From NCBI GenBank assembly GCA_945637225.1, contig CALZDE010000002.1, positions 1-27,092 on the forward strand: a DNA stretch of 27,092 nucleotides, written 5' to 3'. Position 1 is the stretch's first letter; each line of letters begins with the position of its first letter. The DNA is from an uncultured Selenomonadaceae bacterium. Lineage in GTDB: Bacteria > Bacillota > Negativicutes > Selenomonadales > Selenomonadaceae. The translations under genes and the position numbers were made by a program. Below are positions 1 to 8,694 of this stretch, one piece after another. The notes under the pieces were generated by a model. It ran no database searches. It was not told where the DNA came from and worked only from the letters and a program-made list of their open reading frames with translations.

Positions 1-14
1 ATAAACAAATCTTA

Positions 15-983
15 CTATATTATACCAAAATTATGCAGCATTTGGCAACAGTATATTACCAAAAGAAACAGTATCGTGGCAGTGTACATCATGCGAATAC
101 ATTTCATTATATGTGTACTCTCCAGTTCTTCTATCGGTTCACCCATGTATTCACGAAAATGAAGCACCCCAAAGTAAGAATTATATCCGCCCAGACGTAT
201 ATTTAAAGCCCCAGCCACAGAAGCCTCCGCCCAACCGCCATTAGGACTTGGGTGCTTGCTGGCATCACGCATGAGCATGTTCCATGAATTTCGCCAGTTA
301 TAACCTAAAAGCAAGGCAGATATTACAAAGAGAATACCCGTAATCCTAGCAGGAATATAATTCAGTATATCGTCAACACGAGCCGCAACTCTGCCAAAAT
401 AAAGATATTTTTCATTTTTGTAGCCGAGCATAGAATCCATTGTATTAGCCGCCCTATAAAGAACCGCCAACGGAACACCGCCTATGACAAAGAAAAATAA
501 TGGTGAAATAATTCCATCTGTAGTATTCTCGGCAATAGTTTCTACCGTAGCACGAGTCACCTCGCCCGAAGTCAGCTTATCCGTATCACGTCCTACAATC
601 CAGCCGACCTTGTAACGTGCATTCTCCAAATCGCCCTCCTGCAGAAAGCCATACAGCTCACGTCCTGCCTCTGAAAGACTGCGTGGAGAAATAGTAAAGC
701 TGAGTATCAATGCCTGTACACCATAGTATATAAAAACATTTCCTGTCAATGAAGCCAGCTGAATGATAGAATCCGTCAAGGCATAGGTGATGTAAAGCAC
801 CACTATCACCAGTAAACCACCGTATAAAAATTTTCTTTTATCCGTAAGATCAGGGTGATAAATGGATTTTTCCAGCCCGGAAATAAGGTTGCCAATAAGC
901 ACCACAGGATGAAAACGGCTTCGTGGGTCACCTATGAGAGTATCTAAAAAGAAGGCTATTATTGCAGTCAACAAATTAAACAC
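15..983 (-). CDS. cbiB: Adenosylcobinamide-phosphate synthase CbiB/CobD
   Basis: Integral membrane enzyme that attaches the aminopropanol (or its phosphate) side chain to adenosylcobyric acid in cobalamin synthesis. The 322-residue length is normal for CbiB. The N terminus carries the family-like stretch with LDTLIGDPRSRFHPV at about residues 14-28, and the GEVTRATVETIAENTTDGI region (about 140-158) is the characteristic conserved block. Several hydrophobic segments (about 55-95, 160-180, 210-225 and the C terminus) fit a multi-pass protein. The start is GTG at 983, overlapping the 3' end of cbiP by 8 nt, which suggests translational coupling. It is the last gene seen of the cobalamin operon before the window edge. 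Confidence is high from the motifs; the exact start is less sure because no clean ribosome binding site is visible. Confidence 0.95.
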   Translation of the reverse strand: MFNLLTAIIAFFLDTLIGDPRSRFHPVVLIGNLISGLEKSIYHPDLTDKRKFLYGGLLVIVVLYITYALTDSIIQLASLTGNVFIYYGVQALILSFTISPRSLSEAGRELYGFLQEGDLENARYKVGWIVGRDTDKLTSGEVTRATVETIAENTTDGIISPLFFFVIGGVPLAVLYRAANTMDSMLGYKNEKYLYFGRVAARVDDILNYIPARITGILFVISALLLGYNWRNSWNMLMRDASKHPSPNGGWAEASVAGALNIRLGGYNSYFGVLHFREYMGEPIEELESTHIMKCIRMMYTATILFLLVIYCCQMLHNFGII

Positions 984-2508
984 CTTCCATTATTTCTTTC
1001 AGCTTTTTCATATCAAGGGCTTCCTCAACCACATCAGCCAAATGCTCATAAGCCTGCTGTTTCTCTGCCAAAAGATTTCTCGTAACAGGCAAAGGAGAAA
1101 GACCACGTTTTTCACGAAGTGCATTTAATACATTTCTGCGGAAATTGTCTTCATCAAAAATACCATGAATATATGTGCCAAAAACAAGACCATCCTTACG
1201 GGCACAGCCTTCTGCAGTCTCACAGGATTCATTTCGTCTCTCTGTAATGACAAAAGGATGTAAATCATCACTTCTGGTAAATTCTGTATGTCCCATGTGA
1301 ATTTCATAGCCCCTCAGATTTTCACCGGAAATATTACTGCCTAAAAATTCTAAGCCAGCACATTTTGCCTTGACCTGAGTGGTAAGCTTTTCTGTTTCAA
1401 AGGTGGTAATCATGCCAAGAAGCCCCAAGCCAGCCACCATATCATTATCTGATTCTGTATGCTGTGGATCACGAATTTCCTCGCCTAACATCTGATAACC
1501 GCCACAAATACCAATTACAGGAGTACCACCTGCCAATTTTTCCTTTATCTTTTCACCAATGCCTGACTTTGTAAGGTAAAGCATATCCTCGGTGGTATTC
1601 TTACTGCCCGGAAGAATAATCAAATCCGGCTCACCCAAGCTCAAAACGTCCTGCACGTAGTACAGTGAAACATCCTCCTCACCGGAAAGAGCATCAAAGT
1701 CTGTGAAATTAGAAATCTTAGGTGTCTGAATAACAGCTATTTTTATGGCATTACCTGCTTTTTCTGCCATAGACTGCTTTTCCTGCAATGAAACAGAATC
1801 CTCGTCATCAATGCCCATCTTTGGAATGTAAGGAACTACACCCAAAACCGGCTTGCCTGTCTTTTTCTCCAAAAATTCTACTGCTGGCGTAAATAGGGAA
1901 ACATCACCGCGGAATTTATTAATAACCAATCCCTTTACTAAAGCTCTTTCCTCTTCATCAAGCAGTTCCAATGTACCGACTAAGGAAGCAAGCGAACCGC
2001 CCCTGTCAATATCCGCAATAAGCAGAACAGGTGCATTTAAGTGCTTTGCTACCCTCATATTCACTATATCATGGTCTTTAAGATTAATTTCTGCCGGACT
2101 GCCTGCACCTTCTATAACTATGGTTTCGTATTCCTTATCTAATTTTGCTAATGCCTCAGTAACAGTAGACCACGCTTTCAAAGAATATCCCTTATGATAT
2201 TCCCTTGCTGACATATTTCCTACTGGCTTACCCATCAGAACAACCTGAGAACAGGAATTTCCCGTTGGCTTCAAAAGAACCGGATTCATCTCCACAAATG
2301 GCTCCATGCCAGACGCTTCTGCCTGTGCTACCTGTGCTCTGCCCATCTCACCGCCATCTCTGGTTACATAGGAATTAAGTGCCATATTCTGAGCCTTGAA
2401 AGGCACAACCTTTATACCCTGACGATAAAAGATACGGCATAAAGCTGTTGCCAAAATACTTTTACCCACATGAGAGCTTGTCCCCATGCACATGATATAA
2501 TTCGCCAT
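976..2508 (-). CDS. cbiP: Cobyric acid synthase CbiP/CobQ (glutamine-dependent amidotransferase)
   Basis: Cytoplasmic enzyme that performs the four ATP-dependent amidations (b, d, e, g) converting adenosylcobyrinic acid a,c-diamide to cobyric acid, with glutamine as nitrogen donor. The 510-residue length is typical. An N-terminal dethiobiotin-synthetase-like domain opens with a P-loop-like GTSSHVGKS (residues 9-17). A C-terminal class I glutamine amidotransferase-like domain contains the nucleophile Cys335 in VIGICGG and His448 in GTYIHGIF. An AAGGAG ribosome binding site precedes the ATG at 2508. The gene lies 33 nt downstream of ktrA and overlaps cbiB, so it returns to the cobalamin pathway after the potassium transporter insertion. 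Confidence 0.96.
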   Translation of the reverse strand: MANYIMCMGTSSHVGKSILATALCRIFYRQGIKVVPFKAQNMALNSYVTRDGGEMGRAQVAQAEASGMEPFVEMNPVLLKPTGNSCSQVVLMGKPVGNMSAREYHKGYSLKAWSTVTEALAKLDKEYETIVIEGAGSPAEINLKDHDIVNMRVAKHLNAPVLLIADIDRGGSLASLVGTLELLDEEERALVKGLVINKFRGDVSLFTPAVEFLEKKTGKPVLGVVPYIPKMGIDDEDSVSLQEKQSMAEKAGNAIKIAVIQTPKISNFTDFDALSGEEDVSLYYVQDVLSLGEPDLIILPGSKNTTEDMLYLTKSGIGEKIKEKLAGGTPVIGICGGYQMLGEEIRDPQHTESDNDMVAGLGLLGMITTFETEKLTTQVKAKCAGLEFLGSNISGENLRGYEIHMGHTEFTRSDDLHPFVITERRNESCETAEGCARKDGLVFGTYIHGIFDEDNFRRNVLNALREKRGLSPLPVTRNLLAEKQQAYEHLADVVEEALDMKKLKEIMEGV

Positions 2509-2541
2509 TTTGTCTCCTTCCCAATTTCATAAAATCAGCAA

Positions 2542-3192
2542 TTATTTATAAGTATTGCTTACCTTATCAAGACTTTCGTTTGTGCCGAACAAAGTTAAAA
2601 TATCATCACCCTGCAACGGTTCCTTTGGATCAGGATTAACCATCACCTTCAAGCCTCTGGTAACACTTGCTACATTTATATTGAATTTCTTACGAAAATC
2701 CGCTTCTATGAGATTTTTTCCTATTAAGGAATCAGGAACCTTTATCTTCATAAATCCAGTTCCATCAGGCAGGCTTTCAAATTCAAGTGCATTGGCATAA
2801 TACATAGCTCTGGCAATGCGGTTAGCGGTATCTCTTTCAGGATAAACAATACGGTCCGCACCAATTTTTTCTAAAATCTTGCCATGCATATCATCACTGG
2901 CTTTGGCAATAATGCTTCTAATGCCAATTTCCTTCAGCATTAAGGTAGCCAAGACACTGCTCTGTAAATTTTTAATACCGATAATAGCCACATCTACAGA
3001 ATCCGCACCTAATGCCTTTAAATTAGCTTCATCCGCTACATTGCCACAAACCACATAAGTCAGCTTATTGCTAAGTTCCTGCACGATTTTTTCATCCGTG
3101 TCAATAGCTATTACATCAAATCCTAAACTTTCAAGTGCTAAGGCTATACTGCTTCCAAACTGCCCTAAACCAGCCACTAAAATCTGTTTCAT
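2542..3192 (-). CDS. ktrA: Potassium uptake regulatory subunit KtrA/TrkA-like (RCK domain protein)
   Basis: Cytosolic nucleotide-binding regulator of a K+ channel/transporter. The 216-residue protein has one RCK_N Rossmann domain (about 1-120) with the dinucleotide motif GLGQFGSS (residues 9-16) and an acidic residue ending beta-2 (AIDTD), then one RCK_C domain (about 130-216). A single RCK pair of about 220 residues matches KtrA rather than the duplicated, roughly 450-residue enterobacterial TrkA. It sits 18 nt downstream of the ktrB-like gene, so the two form a Ktr system; the octameric RCK ring normally gates KtrB in response to ATP/ADP or c-di-AMP. A GGAG ribosome binding site lies upstream of the ATG, though with long spacing. 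The pair lies unusually inside the cobalamin operon. Confidence 0.93.
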   Translation of the reverse strand: MKQILVAGLGQFGSSIALALESLGFDVIAIDTDEKIVQELSNKLTYVVCGNVADEANLKALGADSVDVAIIGIKNLQSSVLATLMLKEIGIRSIIAKASDDMHGKILEKIGADRIVYPERDTANRIARAMYYANALEFESLPDGTGFMKIKVPDSLIGKNLIEADFRKKFNINVASVTRGLKVMVNPDPKEPLQGDDILTLFGTNESLDKVSNTYK

Positions 3193-3210
3193 TTAAGAAA
3201 TCTCTCCTTT

Positions 3211-4560
3211 TTAACCAATAATCATGTCCTCTGACGGATAACGCAATTTATCCGGCTTTTTAGATACAATTGACATAGTAAATGTCAAAATGCCAATTCG
3301 TCCAATAAACATGGTTATGATTAAAATCATCTTACAGATAGTATTCCATTCCGAAGTTATTCCGACTCCCAAGCCAACTGTGCCAAAAGCCGAAAACAGC
3401 TCGCATAAAATCAAGTGGAAATGCTTATGCGTATCATTAAATACCAGCAGACCGGCAAAAGCAATACCTATCCAAAGCACGCATAATACAAATACACCCA
3501 TGCTTTTGAAAATAACATCTTCACTGATACGTTTATGAAAAATTACTACATCCTTCCTGCCTCTTAAAAATGCTACTGTCGACATAATAAGCACTGCTGT
3601 AGTTGTTATTTTCAGACCACCAGCAGTAGAAGCAGGTGCACCGCCTATAAACATAAGAATCATCATCAAAAATAGCGTATCCTCACGCATTAATGAAACA
3701 TCTACGGTATTAAAGCCAGCAGTACGGCAAGTGACCGACTGAAAAAGCGATGCCATAAACTGACTTGATTCACTAAGACCACCTATGGTATCCATATTGC
3801 CAGCCTCAAACAGCCAGATTATTAATCCACCGCCCAATGAAAGAATGAGATAACCAAGAATAACGACCTTTGTCTGCAAATTAAACTTACGCCAATTATG
3901 CTTATGCAGTATTTCTCCCTCTACGGCAAAGCCTAAACCGCCTAACGTAATAAGAGACATAACGCATATATTAACAACCCAATCCTCTGCAAAAGCTGTT
4001 AAACTGCTGAAATTTCCCATAAGGTCAAAACCGCCATTACAGAAGGCAGATATGGAATGCCAATAGCCAAAATAGATGGCTTTTAGCCCCAAATCAGTAG
4101 TATCATACCAGTAAAGAGCCAGTACAGTACCGAAGAAAAGCTCTATAACAGCTGTATAACGAAGCATTCTTTTCGCCAAATTAATAACACCAGCAGGACC
4201 ATCCTGATTAAGAGCTTCCTGAATTAAAAGACGCTCCTTTAATCCAAGCTTTTTGCCCATTCCCAAAATAATCATCGTGGTCAGTGTCATGACACCTACA
4301 CCACCAATCTGTATGAGCAAAATAATAATTAATTGACCTAAAAGATTAAAATACGTGCCTGTATCCTCTATAATCAGCCCCACAACACAAGTCGCTGAGG
4401 TAGCTGTAAACAGAGCGTCAATAAAAGGCATCCATTCTCCATTAGTATGAGAAATAGGAAGCATGAGCAGTACCGCACCTATAAGGATAATCCCTATAAA
4501 GCTGAGTCCTACCACCATGCTCCTATTCATTTTTAATATAAAATCAGTTATTTTCTGCAC
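3211..4560 (-). CDS. ktrB: Potassium uptake channel subunit KtrB/TrkH
   Basis: Membrane K+-translocating subunit of the Trk/Ktr superfamily. Four pore-loop repeats can be seen: SATCVVGL (about residues 55-62), FCNGGFDL, CRTAGFNTV and FGTVGLGVG, each with the selectivity-filter glycine. Hydrophobic helices surround them. I place the start at GTG 4560 because GAGG lies about 9 nt upstream, giving 449 residues; the frame is open up to a TTG at 4614, and an ATG at 4530 has no good ribosome binding site. With the GTG start the gene overlaps the cobU stop by 17 nt, suggesting coupled translation. KtrA follows 18 nt downstream. The size fits KtrB. The ion could be K+ with Na+ coupling; the sequence alone does not settle this. 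Confidence 0.9.
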   Translation of the reverse strand: MQKITDFILKMNRSMVVGLSFIGIILIGAVLLMLPISHTNGEWMPFIDALFTATSATCVVGLIIEDTGTYFNLLGQLIIILLIQIGGVGVMTLTTMIILGMGKKLGLKERLLIQEALNQDGPAGVINLAKRMLRYTAVIELFFGTVLALYWYDTTDLGLKAIYFGYWHSISAFCNGGFDLMGNFSSLTAFAEDWVVNICVMSLITLGGLGFAVEGEILHKHNWRKFNLQTKVVILGYLILSLGGGLIIWLFEAGNMDTIGGLSESSQFMASLFQSVTCRTAGFNTVDVSLMREDTLFLMMILMFIGGAPASTAGGLKITTTAVLIMSTVAFLRGRKDVVIFHKRISEDVIFKSMGVFVLCVLWIGIAFAGLLVFNDTHKHFHLILCELFSAFGTVGLGVGITSEWNTICKMILIITMFIGRIGILTFTMSIVSKKPDKLRYPSEDMIIG

Positions 4561-5113
4561 TATCCAAAACCTCAGAAAATTTTTTAATATCCACAGGAAT
4601 ACCTGAAACCACAAGATATACCTTATCTGCCACTTCTGCCACTAACTGATTAGCTAAACCAGCCAAATCACGATATTCCCTTGATAAATGATTATCCGGC
4701 ACAATGCCACAGCCTACCTCATTGGTGACAAAAACCACCGTACCTTTGATAGACTTAGCCGCTTCAATTAACTGACTAAACTTTTCTCTGATTAATTCAT
4801 AATTTCTCTTTGAATCATCAATATCAGATAAGGAAAAAAGCAGATTACTGGTGTAGATAGTCATGCAGTCAAAGAGAATCATGTCATGCTTTTCGCCAGC
4901 CTCTAAAATAGCCTTATGTGCATCAAATGGTGCTTCATAGGTCTGCCACTCTGATGGTCTTCTGCTCTGATGAAGGTCAACCCTAAATTTCATTTCTTCA
5001 TCAAAAATCTGGGCTGTAGCAATATAGGCTATTCTTTTGCCATACTTCGCCACGTATTTTTCCGCAAAGGAGCTTTTTCCGCTTCTGGCACCGCCTGTAA
5101 CTAAAACAATCAT
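4544..5113 (-). CDS. cobU: Bifunctional adenosylcobinamide kinase / adenosylcobinamide-phosphate guanylyltransferase
   Basis: Phosphorylates adenosylcobinamide and then transfers GMP to give adenosylcobinamide-GDP, the activated substrate for nucleotide-loop assembly by CobS. The 189-residue length fits CobU/CobP. The P-loop GGARSGKS is at residues 7-14. His48 in the DEEMKFRVDLHQSRRP segment corresponds by position to the histidine guanylylated in Salmonella CobU. The ATG overlaps the cbiA stop in an ATGA arrangement, and its own 3' end overlaps the ktrB start. Function is well supported by motif and context. Confidence 0.95.
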   Translation of the reverse strand: MIVLVTGGARSGKSSFAEKYVAKYGKRIAYIATAQIFDEEMKFRVDLHQSRRPSEWQTYEAPFDAHKAILEAGEKHDMILFDCMTIYTSNLLFSLSDIDDSKRNYELIREKFSQLIEAAKSIKGTVVFVTNEVGCGIVPDNHLSREYRDLAGLANQLVAEVADKVYLVVSGIPVDIKKFSEVLDSAENN

Positions 5114-6516
5114 TCTTTCTTCCTCTTACGTCTGTTTTCACGGCATTTATCCACAAAATACTGTGCACTTTCTGGACAGCCAATGAAATGAATGTGCAGA
5201 TAGGAGCCAAGAACATTATCCCTGACAAAACCTGCTGGATATGTAGCATTATTTCTCATTCTTGTAAAGGTAAACGCTCTTTCAAAGCCCTGCATATCCT
5301 TGTTTTCTTCTGCTATTTCCGAAGAAAAATGAAATTCATGTCCCTTGATAACGGTATCCTTTTCACCTAAAACTGTGGATAACTCCATCTTAGCTTCAAC
5401 ATAGCCTACCATCTGAAGCTTTTTATTCATCTGCACCTTAACAGGGATAATACCCGTCATAGGGTGAAAAACATCCTCAAAGTCCGTCAGACCTTCCGTC
5501 AGGTACATGAAACCGCCACATTCTGCATAAACAGGCTTTCCCTTATTTACCGCCTTGCGAAGTGATTCCTGCATGGAAACATTCGCCTGCAATTCTTCAG
5601 CAAACATCTCTGGGAAACCACCGCCCAAAATAACACCGTCACACTTAGGGAGCTTCTTATCCTTTAAGGGACTGAAATTCACAATCTCTGCCCCGCATTT
5701 TTCAAGCATACGGATACTCTCAGGATAATAGAAGGAAAAGGCATCGTCTTTAGCCACAGCGATTTTTATTTTTTTCTGCGGAATGTCTTCGTTTTCATTA
5801 TCTTCTTCAATTTCGTCTATATCTATGGAAAACTGTGTCTCAGCCAGCTTCATTATTTCATCTAAATCCACCTGATTGCCAACAGCCTCACCTATTTTAT
5901 CCACAATTTCCTGTTCTTCATTTTCTTCCACAGGCAAAAGACCTAAATGACGCTCTGGCATAACAAGGCTATCATCACGCCTTATGGCACCAAAAACATC
6001 AATGCCAATATTTTTCAGGGCATTTTCTATCATGGTCTTATGGGTTGGTGAGCCAAGACGGTTTAAAATCACACCTGCCAGCTTTACCTCTGGGTCATAC
6101 ATCTTGAAGCCCAAAGCAATTGCCGCTGCCGAAGCCCCCATAGATTTTGCATCAATAACAAGTATCACAGGTGCGTCCAAAAGCTTGGCAATCTCCGCAG
6201 TAGAGCTGACTCCCTTCCTGCCACCGTCATAAAGCCCCATCACGCCCTCGATAATGGCAATATCCGCCTCTTCCGCGGTACGGCAGAATACTTCCTTTAA
6301 TTTTTCCTGTGGCATGAGCCATGAATCAAGATTATGAGCAGGATTACCGCTAGCCAGCTTATGATAGCCGGGGTCAATATAGTCAGGACCTATTTTATAG
6401 GACTGTACATTTAAGCCACGCTGGCGAAGTGCTGATAAAATTCCCGTTACAATGGTAGTTTTACCTGAACCAGAGCTTACCGCCCCGATAACTACTCTTG
6501 GTATATCGTTTCTCAA
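5110..6516 (-). CDS. cbiA: Cobyrinate a,c-diamide synthase CbiA
   Basis: Glutamine- and ATP-dependent amidation of the a and c carboxylates of cobyrinate, a step of the anaerobic B12 pathway. The 468-residue protein has an N-terminal P-loop domain (SSGSGKTT, residues 14-21) and a C-terminal class I amidotransferase-like domain with nucleophile Cys333 in KPVYAECGG and a GHEFHFS segment near 392-398. A short acidic linker, rich in Glu and Asp at about residues 230-246, separates the domains. It starts 29 nt after cbiC and overlaps cobU by 4 nt. It could be mistaken for the paralogous hydrogenobyrinate enzyme CobB, but the neighbouring cbiG, cbiH and cbiC genes argue for the cobalt-early pathway. 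Confidence 0.95.
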   Translation of the reverse strand: MRNDIPRVVIGAVSSGSGKTTIVTGILSALRQRGLNVQSYKIGPDYIDPGYHKLASGNPAHNLDSWLMPQEKLKEVFCRTAEEADIAIIEGVMGLYDGGRKGVSSTAEIAKLLDAPVILVIDAKSMGASAAAIALGFKMYDPEVKLAGVILNRLGSPTHKTMIENALKNIGIDVFGAIRRDDSLVMPERHLGLLPVEENEEQEIVDKIGEAVGNQVDLDEIMKLAETQFSIDIDEIEEDNENEDIPQKKIKIAVAKDDAFSFYYPESIRMLEKCGAEIVNFSPLKDKKLPKCDGVILGGGFPEMFAEELQANVSMQESLRKAVNKGKPVYAECGGFMYLTEGLTDFEDVFHPMTGIIPVKVQMNKKLQMVGYVEAKMELSTVLGEKDTVIKGHEFHFSSEIAEENKDMQGFERAFTFTRMRNNATYPAGFVRDNVLGSYLHIHFIGCPESAQYFVDKCRENRRKRKKE

Positions 6517-6545
6517 TAGAAAGCACCCTTTTCGTTACTCAAAAA

Positions 6546-7181
6546 TTAAAATCTGCTGTTATCAATAAGATACATAATAGCATTTACGGAAGCCGCCGCA
6601 ATCGGACTGCCCCCCTTAGTTCCTTCGACTGTAATGTATGGGACCTTGGTATTTTCTGCCAAAGCCGCCTTGGAATCAGCCGCACCTACAAAGCCGACAG
6701 GAATACCGATAATGCAGGCAGGACGGATACCTTCTTCCTCAACCATGCGAAGAACCTCAAAAAGTGCAGTTGGAGCATTGCCGATAGCAACAATAGAGCC
6801 ATTCAGCTTTTCGCCAAAATCACGCATAGCCGCCATAGAACGGGTAATTCCCTGTTCCTTAGCAATAGCGGCGATTTCAGGGTCTGCTACCTTGCAGAAA
6901 ACCTCACCGCCAAAGGAAGCCAGCTTTCTCTTATTGATACCAGTACGCACCATTTCTACATCTGTATAGATATCAGCACCATTTTTTAATGCCTTCTGTG
7001 CCATTTCAATAGCCTCTGGATGAATACGGATAATAGGTGCATATTCCACATCGCCTGCGGCATGAATAATGCGGGAATACACCTTGGTCTCTGCTTCACT
7101 CAGATTTAATTTTTCTAAGTATGGCGCAATAATTTCCATACTGCGGTTTTCTATTTCCATTGGCTTTTTAATAAAATCCAT
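6546..7181 (-). CDS. cbiC: Cobalt-precorrin-8 methylmutase CbiC
   Basis: Moves the methyl group from C11 to C12 of the corrin ring, producing cobyrinate. The 211-residue length is typical of CbiC/CobH. The likely catalytic His40 lies in SRIIHAAGDVEYA, and the downstream DVEMVRTGI and PTALFEVLRM blocks are conserved family features. The C-terminal part contains the glycine-rich TKGGSPIAAASVNA segment. It lies 2 nt downstream of cbiJ and 29 nt upstream of cbiA, inside the cobalamin operon. A GGAAGGA ribosome binding site precedes the ATG at 7181. Recognition is secure. Confidence 0.96.
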   Translation of the reverse strand: MDFIKKPMEIENRSMEIIAPYLEKLNLSEAETKVYSRIIHAAGDVEYAPIIRIHPEAIEMAQKALKNGADIYTDVEMVRTGINKRKLASFGGEVFCKVADPEIAAIAKEQGITRSMAAMRDFGEKLNGSIVAIGNAPTALFEVLRMVEEEGIRPACIIGIPVGFVGAADSKAALAENTKVPYITVEGTKGGSPIAAASVNAIMYLIDNSRF

Positions 7182-7183
7182 CT

Positions 7184-7954
7184 TTAAAGTTCCTTCCTTA
7201 CAAAAGCTAACACATCATCATAATTATCAGTCACATTGTCATACTGCACTTTGGGACGGTCAATTATAATCAATGGCAAATTCAGTTCCATAGCCGCTTC
7301 CACCTTGGTATCAGTACCGCCCAAAGAACCGCTGTTCTTGGTGATGACTACATCAGCTTCATATTTTTTATACATCTCTAAATTCATTAATTTAGAAAAT
7401 GGTCCCTGCATGGCAATAATGCTTTCCGGCAAAAAACCTAAATTACGGCAAAGAAGCACTACCTCCGGCTCTGGCAGAACACGGCAGGTCAGCTTGCAGT
7501 CCTTCAGATAAGGTGATGCTGTGAATGCCTCTAAATTACGGCTTCCCGTAGTAAGAAAAATATTCTTTCCCAGTTCACTTGCCTTCTTAGAAGCCTCTGC
7601 ATAATTTTCTACATAATAAGCCTTTTCATAATCAAGCACCGTCTGTTTACGCTCATAGCGAATATAAGGTATCTTAGTATTATGACAGGCTTTCATGGCA
7701 TTCTGTGAGGCATTCGCCGCATAAGGGTGACTGGCATCCACCAGCAGAGAAATATTATTTTTTGCGATAAATTCCGTCAAGCCAGCAGAATCCAAAGGCT
7801 TATCATTTATTTCAATTCCCTCATACTGCTTTAATAATTCTTCACCATACTTACTAACAACAGAAGCAATTACCTTGTAGCCATTTTCATGCAAAAAGCC
7901 CGCTAATTCCCTGCCATCCTGTGTGCCAGCTACTACAAAAATTTTCTTGTTCAT
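7184..7954 (-). CDS. cbiJ: Cobalt-precorrin-6A reductase CbiJ/CobK
   Basis: NAD(P)H-dependent reductase acting on (cobalt-)precorrin-6A in corrin ring synthesis. The 256-residue protein begins with a beta strand and glycine-containing turn (VVAGTQDGREL, residues 7-17), followed by the LVDASHPYAANAS block (about 71-83) that is a hallmark of the CobK/CbiJ family. A C-terminal TKNSGSLGGTDTKVEAA stretch is also characteristic. The start codon overlaps the cbiH stop (TAATG), so translation is probably coupled. It acts between CbiD and CbiT/CbiE; cbiD itself is not in this window. Confidence 0.94.
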   Translation of the reverse strand: MNKKIFVVAGTQDGRELAGFLHENGYKVIASVVSKYGEELLKQYEGIEINDKPLDSAGLTEFIAKNNISLLVDASHPYAANASQNAMKACHNTKIPYIRYERKQTVLDYEKAYYVENYAEASKKASELGKNIFLTTGSRNLEAFTASPYLKDCKLTCRVLPEPEVVLLCRNLGFLPESIIAMQGPFSKLMNLEMYKKYEADVVITKNSGSLGGTDTKVEAAMELNLPLIIIDRPKVQYDNVTDNYDDVLAFVRKEL

Positions 7955-8694
7955 TACAGTTTATAGCCTCTTGGAGTTATCATATAGCCGTCCTTTACAT
8001 AGGTATTGCTATTACCGATAATTACTAAGGAAAACATGTGAATATCCTCCTTGGTAAAATTCTCCAAATTGGAAATTACCTTCTCCTCTGCATCTCGTGA
8101 AGCACTGCTTACAATACCTACCGGAGTTTCTGGAGAACGATACTTCATGACGATTTCGCGAATTTCCTCGATATGATTTACACGCTTGTGGCTCTTTGGA
8201 TTGTAAAGGGCTATAACAAAATCAGCAGACGCCGCCGCTTCTGCTCTCTTCTTAATCAGTTCCCATGGAGTCATCAAATCGCTGAGGCTGATAACAGCAA
8301 AATCATGCATTAATGGGGCACCTAAAATAGCCGCTGAAGCCTGTACCGCTGAAATACCTGCTACGACACCGCCCCATTCCGGTCTTTCATTTTCTGGAAG
8401 CTGGAGAACCAATTCCAAAACCAGTCCTGCCATGCCATAAATTCCACTGTCACCGCTGGATATTACAACGGTTTCCTTTCCTTCTGCCGCAGACTTAACC
8501 GCCAGCTGGCAACGCTCGACCTCCTGCATCATTCCATTGTCGATAATTTCCTTACCGCCAATAATGCTCTCTACCAATTTAATGTATGTTTTGTAGCCGA
8601 CTACTACCTCGGCAGACTCTATTGCCTTTCTCGCTCTTGGAGTCATATCCTCCAGACTGCCAGGTCCTATGCCGATTACTGTTATCTTTCCCAT
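7954..8694 (-). CDS. cbiH: Cobalt-factor III / precorrin-3B C17-methyltransferase CbiH
   Basis: SAM-dependent methyltransferase that methylates C17 and contracts the ring in the anaerobic route. The 246-residue protein has the tetrapyrrole methylase fold: N-terminal VIGIGPG (residues 5-11), the SSGDSGIYGMAGL loop (about 78-90), and the IALYNPKSHKR segment typical of CbiH/CobJ. It overlaps cbiG by 13 nt and the next gene cbiJ by 1 nt. A GGTGG ribosome binding site lies inside cbiG. No fused cbiG or cobN-type domain is present. Confidence 0.95.
   Translation of the reverse strand: MGKITVIGIGPGSLEDMTPRARKAIESAEVVVGYKTYIKLVESIIGGKEIIDNGMMQEVERCQLAVKSAAEGKETVVISSGDSGIYGMAGLVLELVLQLPENERPEWGGVVAGISAVQASAAILGAPLMHDFAVISLSDLMTPWELIKKRAEAAASADFVIALYNPKSHKRVNHIEEIREIVMKYRSPETPVGIVSSASRDAEEKVISNLENFTKEDIHMFSLVIIGNSNTYVKDGYMITPRGYKL

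Noticed and set aside
4561..4614. Upstream TTG extension of ktrB
   Set aside because: The extension would lie within cobU and begin with a rare TTG; a GTG at 4560 has a GAGG site at good spacing and gives the usual N terminus.
6498..6989. Plus-strand open frame of 163 codons
   Set aside because: It is antisense to cbiC and the start of cbiA; both real genes have diagnostic motifs.
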